Origin: CANJXF01 sp043775015
GTDB lineage: Bacteria; Verrucomicrobiota; Verrucomicrobiia; Limisphaerales; CANJXF01
DNA length: 14,140 nucleotides
Assembly (NCBI GenBank): GCA_043775015.1
Contig: JAYVSV010000020.1
Coordinates: 1 to 14,140, forward strand
Reading direction: 5' to 3'
The notes under the pieces were generated by a model. It saw nothing but the letters and a program-made list of their open reading frames with translations, was not told the origin of the DNA and searched no databases. A program made the position numbers and the translations under genes. Shown in pieces: positions 6,904 through 14,009 of the stretch (position 1 is the first letter of the stretch; every line of letters starts with the position of its first letter).

Positions 6904-7416
6904 ATGAAAAACATTAAACTTATTTGCGCAGTGGCTGGGCTGATGGCCTTGTCTGCGCCCCAGTTGATCCATGCGGAAGATGCCAAACCGGAAGGACAAC
7001 CGAATCGCGAAGAACTCCGTGAGCAATTGAAAAACCTCACACCTGAAGAACGTCAGGCGAAGATAAAAGAATATCGTGAAAAACATCCCGAAGCCGCTGC
7101 CAGTATGGAACGTCGCGGCGAAGAAATGAAGAAAATGGTCAAGGAGTTGGGGCTCAATCCGGAAGAGTTGAACAAGCTACCCGAGGAAGAGCGCCGCGCC
7201 AAAGTCAGAGCGGCTTCGGAGAAAAAACTCGCCGAATTGCAGAAAAAGAAAACGGACGGAAGCATCACCGACGCAGAAAAGGAAACCTTGGAAAAACTGG
7301 AGATGCGGAAGAAATTCATGGAACAACGCCGTGGCGAAGGTGGACCTGGACGCCGTGAGCGCCCAGCCGGGGAAAAACCTGCCGATAAACCGGCGGAAAA
7401 GCCGGCTGACAAATAA
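6904..7416 (+). CDS. Exported charged helical protein with LTPEER motif
   Basis: The product is 170 residues. It has a signal peptide (MKNIKLICAVAGLMALSAPQLIHA|ED, cleavage near residue 24), so it is periplasmic or surface-located. The mature part is almost all Glu, Lys, Arg, Ala and Gln in helical runs (about 30-145). It has LTPEER at 45-50 and related LNPEEL (84-89) and LPEEER (92-97) segments, then a Gly/Pro-rich tail with PADKPAEKPADK. The LTPEER segment is reminiscent of the LTxxQ motif of Spy/CpxP-type periplasmic chaperones and sensors, but the match is weak and the composition could produce it by chance. No cysteine survives in the mature protein. A strong hairpin follows 18 bp after the stop, so the gene probably ends its own transcript. 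The sigma factor operon begins next. Confidence 0.75.
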   Translation: MKNIKLICAVAGLMALSAPQLIHAEDAKPEGQPNREELREQLKNLTPEERQAKIKEYREKHPEAAASMERRGEEMKKMVKELGLNPEELNKLPEEERRAKVRAASEKKLAELQKKKTDGSITDAEKETLEKLEMRKKFMEQRRGEGGPGRRERPAGEKPADKPAEKPADK

Positions 7417-7434
7417 TTAAATTCTCAGCGCACG

Positions 7435-7462
7435 AAAACCACTGCCGCTTGGCAGTGGTTTT
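7435..7462. terminator. Strong intrinsic terminator hairpin
   Basis: AAAACCACTGCC (7435-7446), loop GCTT (7447-7450) and GGCAGTGGTTTT (7451-7462) form a perfect 12-bp stem with a T-run on the 3' arm and the reciprocal A-run on the 5' arm. It sits 18 bp after the stop of the exported helical protein and 42 bp before the sigma factor ATG. It therefore separates these two transcripts or attenuates read-through between them. Confidence 0.85.
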
Positions 7463-7504
7463 CTAGTTTTGACAGAACCATTGATCTGCCACTAATTGGA
7501 CACG

Positions 7505-8080
7505 ATGGAACCCAATGACTCGGAACTGATCGCCGCCGTGCTGAACGGCGATGAGAGCAGTTTTGAGCCGTTGATCAAAAAGTATCAGCCTCGAGTTTTT
7601 GCCACGGCCCGGCGCTATGCGCGGCGTGAAAGCGAAATCGAAGACATCGTTCAGGAAATTTTTTGCAAGGCGTTTCAAAAACTGAAAAGTTTTCGCGGTG
7701 AAGCGCCCTTTGAACATTGGTTGATGCGATTGGCCGTTCGGACTTGTTACGATTTTTTACGCGGGCATCAGCGGAATCGCGAAACGGCCTTCAGCGAATT
7801 GACCGAGCCGGAAACCGAGTGGCTCGACCGGTTTGTCGTTCAGCCCGATACCGCCAGCGAAAATGCGACTGCGGCCAAAGAGTTGGTGGATAGAATTTTG
7901 ACCCAACTTTCGCCCGCCGCGCAGTTGGTCATCACGCTTTTGGAAATCGAAGAGCGTTCGGTCAAAGAAATTGCCGAACTGACTGGGTGGTCGGTTCCGC
8001 TGGTCAAAGTGCGGGCGTTTCGGGCCCGTGCCGAGATGCGCAAAATCGTCGCGAAAATAAACCGTGATAAGTACCTGTAA
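7505..8080 (+). CDS. ECF-type RNA polymerase sigma factor
   Basis: The product is 191 residues, the normal length for a group IV (ECF) sigma-70 factor, which directs RNA polymerase to a stress or transport regulon. Sigma region 2 spans about residues 19-90, with the core-binding ESEIEDIVQEIFCKAF and the -10 recognition helix FEHWLMRLAVRTCYDFLR. A linker of about 35 residues follows. Region 4 (about 127-180) has ILTQLSPAAQLVITLLEIEERSVKEIAELTGW and the recognition helix VPLVKVRAFRARAEMRK. Region 3 and region 1.1 are absent, as expected. I chose the ATG at 7505 over a TTG at 7496. The next two genes encode small membrane proteins, the usual arrangement of a sigma factor with its anti-sigma factor. 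Autoregulation is likely but no promoter is recognisable. Confidence 0.94.
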   Translation: MEPNDSELIAAVLNGDESSFEPLIKKYQPRVFATARRYARRESEIEDIVQEIFCKAFQKLKSFRGEAPFEHWLMRLAVRTCYDFLRGHQRNRETAFSELTEPETEWLDRFVVQPDTASENATAAKELVDRILTQLSPAAQLVITLLEIEERSVKEIAELTGWSVPLVKVRAFRARAEMRKIVAKINRDKYL

Positions 8081-8118
8081 CCGTGAAATGAAAGTGTCCG
8101 TCTAAAATCATTGTGAGT

Positions 8119-8433
8119 ATGAATTTAAAGCAGCTTCAGGCCAAATTGATTGTCGCCGCGCGGAAGAATCCGCCGAGCGACCATGTTCCTTATGCTTTTG
8201 AAAAGCGGATCATGGCCAACCTCGCCAGGCCGGTGGTGAATGTTCTGGAGATGTGGAGCGGTGCTCTTTGGCGCGCGGCGGCTGCGTGTGTCGTCGCCAT
8301 GGCGTTGCTGGGTGGTTGGTCTTATCAATCTGCGTCGAACGATAGCGCTGAACTTTCCCGAGAGTTGAATGAAACGGTTTACGCTGCTTTGGGCGAACAT
8401 TCCGCCATTGCCATCGGTGAGGATATTTGGTGA
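8119..8433 (+). CDS. Small single-pass membrane protein, probable anti-sigma factor
   Basis: The product is 104 residues. The first 45 are soluble and mildly basic (MNLKQLQAKLIVAARKNPP..., then EKRIMANLA). A transmembrane segment follows at about 50-68 (ALWRAAAACVVAMALLGGW), and a short acidic periplasmic tail ends in GEDIW. There is no zinc-binding HxxxCxxC motif. The assignment as anti-sigma rests on topology and on its place 38 bp after the ECF sigma gene; there is no recognised domain. The cytoplasmic part would hold the sigma factor at the membrane. A GTG at 8113, two codons upstream, is an equally possible start. The stop overlaps the start of the next gene (GTGA), so the two are probably translationally coupled and may interact in the periplasm. 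Confidence 0.75.
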   Translation: MNLKQLQAKLIVAARKNPPSDHVPYAFEKRIMANLARPVVNVLEMWSGALWRAAAACVVAMALLGGWSYQSASNDSAELSRELNETVYAALGEHSAIAIGEDIW

Positions 8434-8924
8434 GCGCTTGGAAAATCATTTTAGCCACCCTGGTGATCTTCTGCTCAGGATTTTTCATGGGCGTGCTGGT
8501 CGATAAGAAGTCTTCTCACACCATGGCAAGCCGGCATCCCTTTCCTGGCATCGGGACGAATGCTCATCCTTCCGCATCTCATTTGGTGCAACGCGAATTT
8601 CTCCGTCGCCTGGATCAAGATCTAATTCTCACACCCGAACAGCGCCTCAGCATCGGAAAAATTTTGAAGGACAGTCAGGAAAAAACGAAAGAGATCCGGG
8701 AAAAAATTGCTCCCGAGATGAGCGAAGAAATCAAAAAAGTTCGCGACCAAATCCGCGCGCAATTAACTCCCGATCAGAAGAAAAAATTTGAGGAAAAGCT
8801 TCAATCTCAGCGCAAACCGGAAGATATGACGGACGACTTCCGCCATAAATATCCAAAGGACGGTCAACGCCGACAGCGCACCAACGCCCCACCTTCCGAC
8901 CTGCTGGCCCCGACAAATCGTTAG
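8430..8924 (+). CDS. Membrane-anchored LTxxQ (Spy/CpxP/CnrX-like) sensor protein
   Basis: The product is 164 residues. An N-terminal anchor (AWKIILATLVIFCSGFFMGVLV, about residues 3-24) tethers a periplasmic helical domain. LTPEQR (67-72) and LTPDQKKKFEE (112-122) match the duplicated LTxxQ motif of Spy/CpxP-type proteins. Between them is a long charged helix (LSIGKILKD...). In CnrX and ZraP relatives such a domain senses metal or envelope stress; two histidines near 46-51 (AHPSASH) and His30 could bind metal, but this is speculative. The tail is Pro/Arg-rich. The GTG start at 8430 overlaps the stop of the anti-sigma gene (GTGA), preceded by GGTGAGGA, a plausible Shine-Dalgarno site. With the two genes before it this makes a sigma/anti-sigma/periplasmic sensor operon. 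Confidence 0.8.
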   Translation: MSAWKIILATLVIFCSGFFMGVLVDKKSSHTMASRHPFPGIGTNAHPSASHLVQREFLRRLDQDLILTPEQRLSIGKILKDSQEKTKEIREKIAPEMSEEIKKVRDQIRAQLTPDQKKKFEEKLQSQRKPEDMTDDFRHKYPKDGQRRQRTNAPPSDLLAPTNR

Positions 8925-8970
8925 GTCTTTGTTCGTGCGGCTACTGCATCGCTCAGTTTAAGCTCATCCG

Positions 8971-9924
8971 GTGCAAAGTCTCATTGAAGATTTTTTAGTT
9001 TACCTCAGACATGAGCGTGGCCAATCCGAGCACACCCAGAAAACTTATGCCGGTTTGCTTGGGAGATTTGCGGCCTGGGCGGACACGCAAAAAATTTCCG
9101 ATTGGAAATCTGTTGAGCTTACTCACTTGATGGCTTTTATCGAACATGAGCGACAACGTTCATTGGAAAATGTGCCGGAAAATTCCACCCGCAAATTAAG
9201 TTCCGAAAGTGTTTATTTGGAAATTGCGGCTTTGCGCGCGTTCTATCGCTTCGCGGAACAGGAGAAACTTTTACCTCTCAATGTCGCGGAGAATCTTTCC
9301 TTGCCGCGCCGTTGGAAACGTTTGCCCAAGGCTCTGACCAATGCTGAAATTGAAAAACTTTTGACCCCGCAATTGCCGGAAACGGAAAGTCATTTGTGTG
9401 ATCAGGCAATATTGGAGTTGGCCTACGCCTCTGGCCTGCGCCTTTCGGAGTTGAAAAATATCCGGCTGGAACAACTCCATCTGGAAGCCGGGTTCATCAA
9501 CGTCATTGGCAAGGGAAACAAGGAACGAGTGGTGCCGGTCGGCAAAAAAGCCGTCGAGGCGATTGAACGCTATTTGCTTTCCGCCCGCCCCACATTGGTA
9601 AATAAAAAATCACCCGGAAATGTTTTTCTCACACGACGAGGGACGCCGTTCGCCTCGGTCACGCTTTGGTGGCGCATCAAACGGCGCGTGCGTCACTCAG
9701 GGATCGAACGCAACGTGACGCCCCACATGTTGCGGCACAGCTTTGCAACGCATCTCTTGGAACACGGCGCGGATCTGCGCGTGATCCAGGAATTGCTTGG
9801 ACACGCGACCATCAATACGACGGAGGTTTATACGCATGTCGCGGGCTCGCGCTTGCGGGAAGTCCACGAGAAATTCCATCCGCGCGCGAAGATTCAGCGT
9901 AGGCCGGATTACGCGAAGTCGTAA
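8971..9924 (+). CDS. xerD: Tyrosine recombinase, XerC/XerD family
   Basis: The product is 317 residues, close to the 295-310 of XerC/XerD, which resolve chromosome dimers at dif with FtsK. The SAM-like core-binding domain is at about 1-105 (FLVYLRHERGQSEHTQKTYA, then LRAFYRFA). The catalytic domain follows with all six residues: Arg157 (ASGLRLSEL), Lys181 (GKGNKER), His252 and Arg255 (PHMLRHSFATHLL), His278 (LLGHA) and Tyr287 (EVYTHV). HGADLRVIQELLGHA leans to XerD over XerC, but the sub-assignment is tentative. Start is the GTG at 8971; no ATG lies nearby. The insertion around 63-76 (SLENVPENSTRKLS) slightly lengthens the N-terminal domain. There are no other mobile-element genes or att-like repeats beside it, so it looks like a housekeeping recombinase. 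Its last 16 bp overlap the convergent Dabb gene. Confidence 0.9.
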   Translation: MQSLIEDFLVYLRHERGQSEHTQKTYAGLLGRFAAWADTQKISDWKSVELTHLMAFIEHERQRSLENVPENSTRKLSSESVYLEIAALRAFYRFAEQEKLLPLNVAENLSLPRRWKRLPKALTNAEIEKLLTPQLPETESHLCDQAILELAYASGLRLSELKNIRLEQLHLEAGFINVIGKGNKERVVPVGKKAVEAIERYLLSARPTLVNKKSPGNVFLTRRGTPFASVTLWWRIKRRVRHSGIERNVTPHMLRHSFATHLLEHGADLRVIQELLGHATINTTEVYTHVAGSRLREVHEKFHPRAKIQRRPDYAKS

Positions 9925-10208
9925 ATCAGCGCCTTTTTGCAAACTTTTTTGAAAACCGTTTCCACGAATTCGACGTGTAACGGATGGACCTGATAATCAT
10001 CCTGCGCCTGCTGGTCGGGGAAAACTAAATTGAGCGCGATTTGGTAGGTCTGATCGACCACGGGGCGATGACTTCCCACCATTCTTCCCGCGTGAAATTG
10101 CAGCACGCCGGGAATCGGCCGCAGGAATTTTTCCATTCCAGCCAACAATTCATCAGCGGCCTTTGGGTTGCTCAGATCAGTCCAAAAAATGACAATGTGT
10201 GAAAACAT
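9909..10208 (-). CDS. Dabb (stress-responsive alpha/beta barrel) family protein
   Basis: The product is 99 residues, the typical size of a single-domain Dabb protein, a ferredoxin-like dimeric barrel. The opening MFSHIVIFW, the helix with LLAGMEKFLRPIPGV, and the conserved YQVHPLHVEFVETVFKK segment (about 72-88) define the family. Family members occur in stress-induced plant proteins and in bacterial polyketide cyclase-like or unknown roles; no specific reaction can be inferred here. The start ATG is at 10208. It lies 12 bp downstream of the C39-like peptidase stop on the same strand, so the two are probably one transcript. Its 3' end overlaps the recombinase 3' end by 16 bp in convergent orientation. 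Confidence 0.85.
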   Translation of the reverse strand: MFSHIVIFWTDLSNPKAADELLAGMEKFLRPIPGVLQFHAGRMVGSHRPVVDQTYQIALNLVFPDQQAQDDYQVHPLHVEFVETVFKKVCKKALIYDFA

Positions 10209-10220
10209 GCGTGAATTAAA

Positions 10221-11324
10221 TTACTTCTGCTCCCAATGGCCAAGACGGTTTTTTGGAATATTTGCTGACGTCGGGTAGATGAGATAAACCGTGTTGCTCG
10301 ATTTTTTCCACGCGCTGATCACGTTTTCCCGCTTGTAAACGTGGCGAACTTTCTGGCCCTTCTCCAAGTTCGTCGCCGGATCATTGATGACGACGTCGCC
10401 GGTTTCAGTGAATCCGATGCAGGTGACGACGTGACCACTGCCGGTCTCCTTTCGTCCCGTCTCCAGTAAATGAAACGGAGCAGAAATAATCACCGGAATG
10501 CCCGCGGCAATCCAATCTTCCAATTCTGAAATGTCCGTAAAGCGCGTGACGTAAGCCCGCATCCCGGAAAATTTTCCAGCGTAAGCGGTATTAAACGGCC
10601 AGTTGCCCGTGCCGTAATTTTTGTCGAACACACCCGCTGCGCATTCGCGAACGTCCAGGTTCAAGTCGGGCCTTTGCAGTATATCCGACCAGCGCATCAG
10701 GACCATTGCGAGCGACGTGGGACTGCACCACCCTTGTTCTTCCGGGTAAGAATGTTGGGAGCGATCCGGCGTCTCGATGATTTTCCCCCACGCGTTTTTG
10801 TTTGGTGGAAGAGTTGTCGTTTTTTCTTTGCTGTTCAAAAACGAAAGCCCGATATAGCTCAGCTTTGGTTGAACTTCTTTTTCTGAACTGCCGACGGTGA
10901 TGCGGATTTGAAGTCGAGCGCCCGGTTCCTTGAGCATCAATGTGTCGGTGCTCACATTGCCGTCCGAATCCTTCTGACCTTTCACGCTCTCACGAGGAAA
11001 TTTTGCCGTGTCTTCCGACCAAAGCCCCAGCGTGTAAAACTTCGTCGTACGATCCAGATAAACACCGCGCGCTTCGAACTTCAGGTAGGTGCCGGAAGGG
11101 GTCGTTGCGTTCCAAGATGGAACCAGTTCATTCCAGGAAATTGGCACTTCGATTTCTGGTGAAGTAAAACTGATTTCCTGGCCCGAGATGATTTTTTTGA
11201 ACTTCGAAAAGCTTTCGATACCAATGAAATGGCTTGGGTTCGCTTCGGGTTCAACTGCGCTGAACGAAAAGCCGCTGGCCATAATTGTGGCCAGAAACAG
11301 GAGGGTTGCGGCGCAAATTCGCAT
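10221..11324 (-). CDS. Secreted C39-like papain-fold cysteine peptidase
   Basis: The product is 367 residues. A signal peptide (MRICAATLLFLATIMASGFSFSA) leads to a beta-rich N-terminal domain (about 30-165), with segments such as WNATTPSGTYLKFEARGVYL that resemble a carbohydrate-binding or jelly-roll fold. The C-terminal domain resembles the Peptidase_C39_2 fold: Cys200 in EEQGWCSPTSLAMVL, His298 in GSGHVVTCIGF and Asn314/Asp315 in VVINDPA make a complete putative catalytic set. It would act in the periplasm or outside the cell; the substrate is unknown. The ATG at 11324 gives the cleanest signal peptide; the ATG at 11345 adds seven residues. The Dabb gene follows at 12 bp. The start faces the aldolase gene across only 61 bp, so their promoters must be compact or overlap. 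Confidence 0.85.
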   Translation of the reverse strand: MRICAATLLFLATIMASGFSFSAVEPEANPSHFIGIESFSKFKKIISGQEISFTSPEIEVPISWNELVPSWNATTPSGTYLKFEARGVYLDRTTKFYTLGLWSEDTAKFPRESVKGQKDSDGNVSTDTLMLKEPGARLQIRITVGSSEKEVQPKLSYIGLSFLNSKEKTTTLPPNKNAWGKIIETPDRSQHSYPEEQGWCSPTSLAMVLMRWSDILQRPDLNLDVRECAAGVFDKNYGTGNWPFNTAYAGKFSGMRAYVTRFTDISELEDWIAAGIPVIISAPFHLLETGRKETGSGHVVTCIGFTETGDVVINDPATNLEKGQKVRHVYKRENVISAWKKSSNTVYLIYPTSANIPKNRLGHWEQK

Positions 11325-11385
11325 ATCGAGCGCGCAATTTAGCATCGACGCCGAGCACTGGAAATGTTTAACACCAGATGCATTT

Positions 11386-12219
11386 ATGAAACTTTATCGT
11401 CTGAATCGTCTCTTCAACGCCAAGTCCAACCGCTGCTTCGACGTTGCTGTCGATCATGGTTTTTTTAATGAACGTGGTTTTTTGCAGGGAATCGAAAACC
11501 TGGAAAAATGCGTTCGCACCCTAGTTGAAGCTGCGCCGGATGCCATTCAACTTACCGTCGGACAGGCGCACTACTTGCAATCCATTCCCGGCAAGGAAAA
11601 GCCTGCGCTGGTTCTGCGCACCGACGTTGCGAACGTTTACGGCAACCAACTTCCGCGCACCTTGTTTAGTCGCATGATTGAACAGCCGGTTGAACAAGCG
11701 CTCCGGCTCGACGCTACTTGTGTCGTTGTGAATCTGTTTCGCATTCCCGAACAACCCGAAGTCACCGATCAATGCATCCAAAACATTTTAAAAATCAAAC
11801 CGGAGTGCGACCGCATCGGAATGCCGTTGATGATTGAGCCGTTGGTTTTTCAATCGAACCAAAAAGCGGGCGGCTACATGGTCGATGGCGATTTGGAAAA
11901 AATTCTTCCGCTCGTTCGTCAGGCCGTCGAGCTCGGCGCCGACATCATCAAAGCTGATCCGACCGACGACGTGAGCGTTTATCACAAAGTTGTGGAAATT
12001 TCGGGCCGAATTCCCGTTCTCGTTCGCGGCGGCGGCAAAGCTCCTGACCAGGAAATTTTGGAACGCACGGAAAATTTAATCAAACAAGGCGCTGCCGGAA
12101 TTGTTTATGGGCGAAACATTATTCAACACAGTGATCCCGCTGGAATGACGCGCGCACTGATGTCGATTGTTCACGATGGCGCGAATGCGAAGGACGCGGC
12201 GAAGTTTATCAAAAGGTAA
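11386..12219 (+). CDS. Class I aldolase of the DhnA/FbaB/LacD type
   Basis: The product is 277 residues, near the usual 260-300. The beta1 strand FDVAVDHGFFN holds the Asp23-His24 pair of the family. MPLMIEPLVF (146-155) and ELGADIIKADPTDD (182-195) are diagnostic, with Lys189 as the Schiff-base lysine. VLVRGGGKAP (211-220) and GAAGIVYGRNIIQ (236-248) form the phosphate-binding loops of the TIM barrel. The likely reaction is a retro-aldol cleavage of a phosphorylated sugar such as fructose 1,6-bisphosphate, tagatose 1,6-bisphosphate or an LsrF-type substrate; sequence alone does not decide which. It is cytoplasmic. The open frame extends upstream to 11089, but those codons overlap the divergent peptidase gene and homology starts at MKLYRLNRLF, so I take the ATG at 11386. 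There is no Shine-Dalgarno site. Confidence 0.9.
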   Translation: MKLYRLNRLFNAKSNRCFDVAVDHGFFNERGFLQGIENLEKCVRTLVEAAPDAIQLTVGQAHYLQSIPGKEKPALVLRTDVANVYGNQLPRTLFSRMIEQPVEQALRLDATCVVVNLFRIPEQPEVTDQCIQNILKIKPECDRIGMPLMIEPLVFQSNQKAGGYMVDGDLEKILPLVRQAVELGADIIKADPTDDVSVYHKVVEISGRIPVLVRGGGKAPDQEILERTENLIKQGAAGIVYGRNIIQHSDPAGMTRALMSIVHDGANAKDAAKFIKR

Positions 12220-12260
12220 CGCCGCCCCGCTCCAATTACGCCTTGAATCCAAGTTGTCTG

Positions 12261-12279
12261 AATGACATTTTGTTTCATT
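12261..12279. promoter_or_regulatory. Possible operator half-sites upstream of the toxin-antitoxin operon
   Basis: AATGA (12261-12265) and TCATT (12275-12279) form an inverted repeat with a 9-bp spacer, 19 bp before the antitoxin ATG. ParD-type antitoxins bind palindromes at their own promoters, so this is a natural candidate. The half-sites are short and could be chance. No clear -35/-10 pair is visible. Confidence 0.25.
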
Positions 12280-12297
12280 GATTGTGAAGGCAATTTT

Positions 12298-12555
12298 ATG
12301 ACTCAACTCAAAGTTTCCTTACCCGAACCGCTTGGAGAATTTGTGGTCGAACAAGCCGCCAAGTCCGGCCAGCGCAGCCCGGAAGATTATGTGACGTCTC
12401 TCGTGGATGAGGCGCGTCGTCGTGAGATTCGCAAGGAAATCGAAGCCAAGCTGATTGAAGGTTTGGAAAGCGGCGAGCCAACGCCCATGACCCGCTCCGA
12501 CTGGTCTGAAATTCGGGAACGAGTCCGCGCCAACGCCACTCGGAAAAACGGATGA
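12298..12555 (+). CDS. ParD-family type II antitoxin
   Basis: The product is 85 residues. MTQLKVSLPEPLGEFVVEQAAKSGQRSPEDYVTSLVDEARRRE is the ribbon-helix-helix DNA-binding domain of the ParD/CC2985-type antitoxins (about 1-45). The C-terminal half (LIEGLESGEPTPMTRSDWSEIRERVR) is the toxin-binding arm, with the characteristic GLxSG and DW residues. It should neutralise the ParE-like toxin encoded next and repress the operon. I chose the ATG at 12298 because it is preceded by GAAGG at a suitable distance and begins the family homology; the ATG at 12262 adds 12 residues. Its TGA overlaps the toxin ATG by four bases, giving translational coupling. Confidence 0.92.
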   Translation: MTQLKVSLPEPLGEFVVEQAAKSGQRSPEDYVTSLVDEARRREIRKEIEAKLIEGLESGEPTPMTRSDWSEIRERVRANATRKNG

Positions 12556-12872
12556 CCATCATCAAGCGCCCCGCCGCAAAACAGGATCTAATCGATTGCG
12601 GCTCATATATTGCATTGGATAATCCGACCGCCGCCGATCATTTCATAGATGCAGCGGAAAAAGCGTTTGAGCAATTATCAAGAATGCCGGAGATGGGAAC
12701 TGCGCTGCATCATCCAAATACACAGTTGCACAATATGCGGTTCTGGCCGGTGACAGGATTTCGAAACTATCTGGTGTTTTATTTTCCGCTCCCAGACGGC
12801 GTGGAAATCGTGAGGGTGTTGCACGGCGCGCGCGAATGGGAGCGTGTTTTGGAAGAAGAGCTAAATTTATGA
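12552..12872 (+). CDS. ParE/RelE-superfamily toxin
   Basis: The product is 106 residues, typical for the family. It has the N-terminal KRPAAKQDLIDCGSYIALDN helix pair, the helix with AAEKAFEQLSRMPEMGT, and the beta strands MRFWPVTGFRNYLVFYFP and GVEIVRVLHGAREWERVL. The R-x-Y-LVFY and RVLHGARE segments are diagnostic of ParE/RelE toxins. Members inhibit DNA gyrase (ParE) or cleave ribosome-bound mRNA (RelE); the ParD partner favours ParE, but the target cannot be read from the sequence. The frame is intact. The ATG overlaps the antitoxin stop (ATGA). Its own TGA overlaps the ATG of the oxidoreductase gene, so all three genes form an apparent single operon, which is unusual for a TA cassette. 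Confidence 0.92.
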   Translation: MTIIKRPAAKQDLIDCGSYIALDNPTAADHFIDAAEKAFEQLSRMPEMGTALHHPNTQLHNMRFWPVTGFRNYLVFYFPLPDGVEIVRVLHGAREWERVLEEELNL

Positions 12873-13993
12873 ATCAAAAAATGCGTTTAGGAATTATCGG
12901 CGGCGGTTTGATGGGACGCGAGGCGGCGAGTGCGTTTGCGCGGTGGTTTGTGCTGGAAGATTTTCCGGTGCAGGTCGAACTCGTCGCAGTCTGCGATTTG
13001 CAGGACAAGTTGCTCGATTGGTTTAAAAAAGTTCCGACCGTCAAATTGCTCACAAAAGATCATAATGAACTTTTGAAATCGCCGGATGTCGATGTGGTTT
13101 ATGTCGCGGTTCCGCACAATCTCCATGAGAAACTTTATCTCGACGTGCTGAACGCCGGGAAAGATTTGCTCGCGGAAAAGCCGTTCGGAATCGATTTAGC
13201 TGCGGCGAAAACAATTCGTGATGCTGCGAAAAAATCAGGACGCTTTGTGCGATGCAGTTCGGAATTTCCATTTCTCCCCGGCGCGCAGCGTGTTTTTCAA
13301 GCAGCGCAATCCGGCCAATTCGGAATGTTGCTGGAAATTCATTCCTGCTTTTGGCATTCGAGTGATCTCGACCCGACGAAACCAATTAACTGGAAGCGGC
13401 AAAATAAATTCTGTGGCGAGATTGGCGTGATGGGCGATTTGGGAATGCACGTCGTTCATGTTCCGTTTCGGCTCGGCTGGAATCCGAAACGGGTTTACGC
13501 GCAGCTTCAAAAAATTTATACCGAACGTCCCGATGGCAAAGGTGGCATGGCGGCGTGCGATACCTGGGACAACGCACTTTTGCACACCGACGTTGAAGTG
13601 AATGGCCAGGAAGTTCCGATGCGTTTGGAAATGAAACGCATGGCTCCCGGTGAAACGAATACGTGGTGGATCGAAGTTCTCGGCACTGACGACGGTTTGC
13701 GTTACAGCACGAAAGAACCGAAAACACTTTGGACATTTCAACGCGGCAAAGAACAAATCTGGCAGAAGACGGACCTCGGTCATCAAATGGCATTTCCGAC
13801 GATCACGGGTGGAATTTTCGAAGCCGGTTTTCCCGATTGTTTTCTGCAGATGTGGGCGGCCTACGCTGCGGAACGAGCCGGAGCTTTGGGAAATCGAATG
13901 GGTTGCGTCACTCCGGACGAAGCGGTCGCGAGCCACGAACTTTTCGCCGCCGCATTGGAATCGCACAAAAATAAAACGGTGGTTTCATTGTGA
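12869..13993 (+). CDS. Gfo/Idh/MocA-family NAD(P)-dependent oxidoreductase
   Basis: The product is 374 residues. The Rossmann motif LGIIGGGLMGREAA (7-20) binds NAD(P). AVCDLQDK follows beta2, and VDVVYVAVPHNLHEKL precedes the conserved EKPFG (Glu103, Lys104, Pro105), whose lysine is catalytic in this family. The C-terminal alpha/beta domain carries GDLGMHVVHVPFRLGW, the usual 'D.G.H..D' substrate region with a Val-His replacing the Asp, and CDTWDNALLHTDV. It probably oxidises or reduces a sugar, inositol or sugar-acid; the substrate is unknown. Such genes are abundant in Verrucomicrobiota and Planctomycetota. The ATG at 12869 overlaps the ParE TGA (ATGA) and is preceded by GAAGAAGAG at a good spacing, one of the few clear Shine-Dalgarno sites here. 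Confidence 0.92.
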   Translation: MNQKMRLGIIGGGLMGREAASAFARWFVLEDFPVQVELVAVCDLQDKLLDWFKKVPTVKLLTKDHNELLKSPDVDVVYVAVPHNLHEKLYLDVLNAGKDLLAEKPFGIDLAAAKTIRDAAKKSGRFVRCSSEFPFLPGAQRVFQAAQSGQFGMLLEIHSCFWHSSDLDPTKPINWKRQNKFCGEIGVMGDLGMHVVHVPFRLGWNPKRVYAQLQKIYTERPDGKGGMAACDTWDNALLHTDVEVNGQEVPMRLEMKRMAPGETNTWWIEVLGTDDGLRYSTKEPKTLWTFQRGKEQIWQKTDLGHQMAFPTITGGIFEAGFPDCFLQMWAAYAAERAGALGNRMGCVTPDEAVASHELFAAALESHKNKTVVSL

Positions 13994-14009
13994 ACAGGTA
14001 AGCACACTC

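Noticed and set aside
8971..9924. Integrase of a genomic island or integron
   Set aside because: The protein has XerC/D length and motifs. There are no att-like repeats, tRNA, excisionase or cassette array in view.
11089..11385. Extended N-terminus of the aldolase (open frame from 11089)
   Set aside because: These 99 codons overlap the divergent peptidase gene in antisense, and family homology starts at the ATG at 11386.
13235..13966. 243-codon antisense frame inside the oxidoreductase gene
   Set aside because: The sense gene has Rossmann and EKP motifs along its length. The antisense frame is a compositional shadow.
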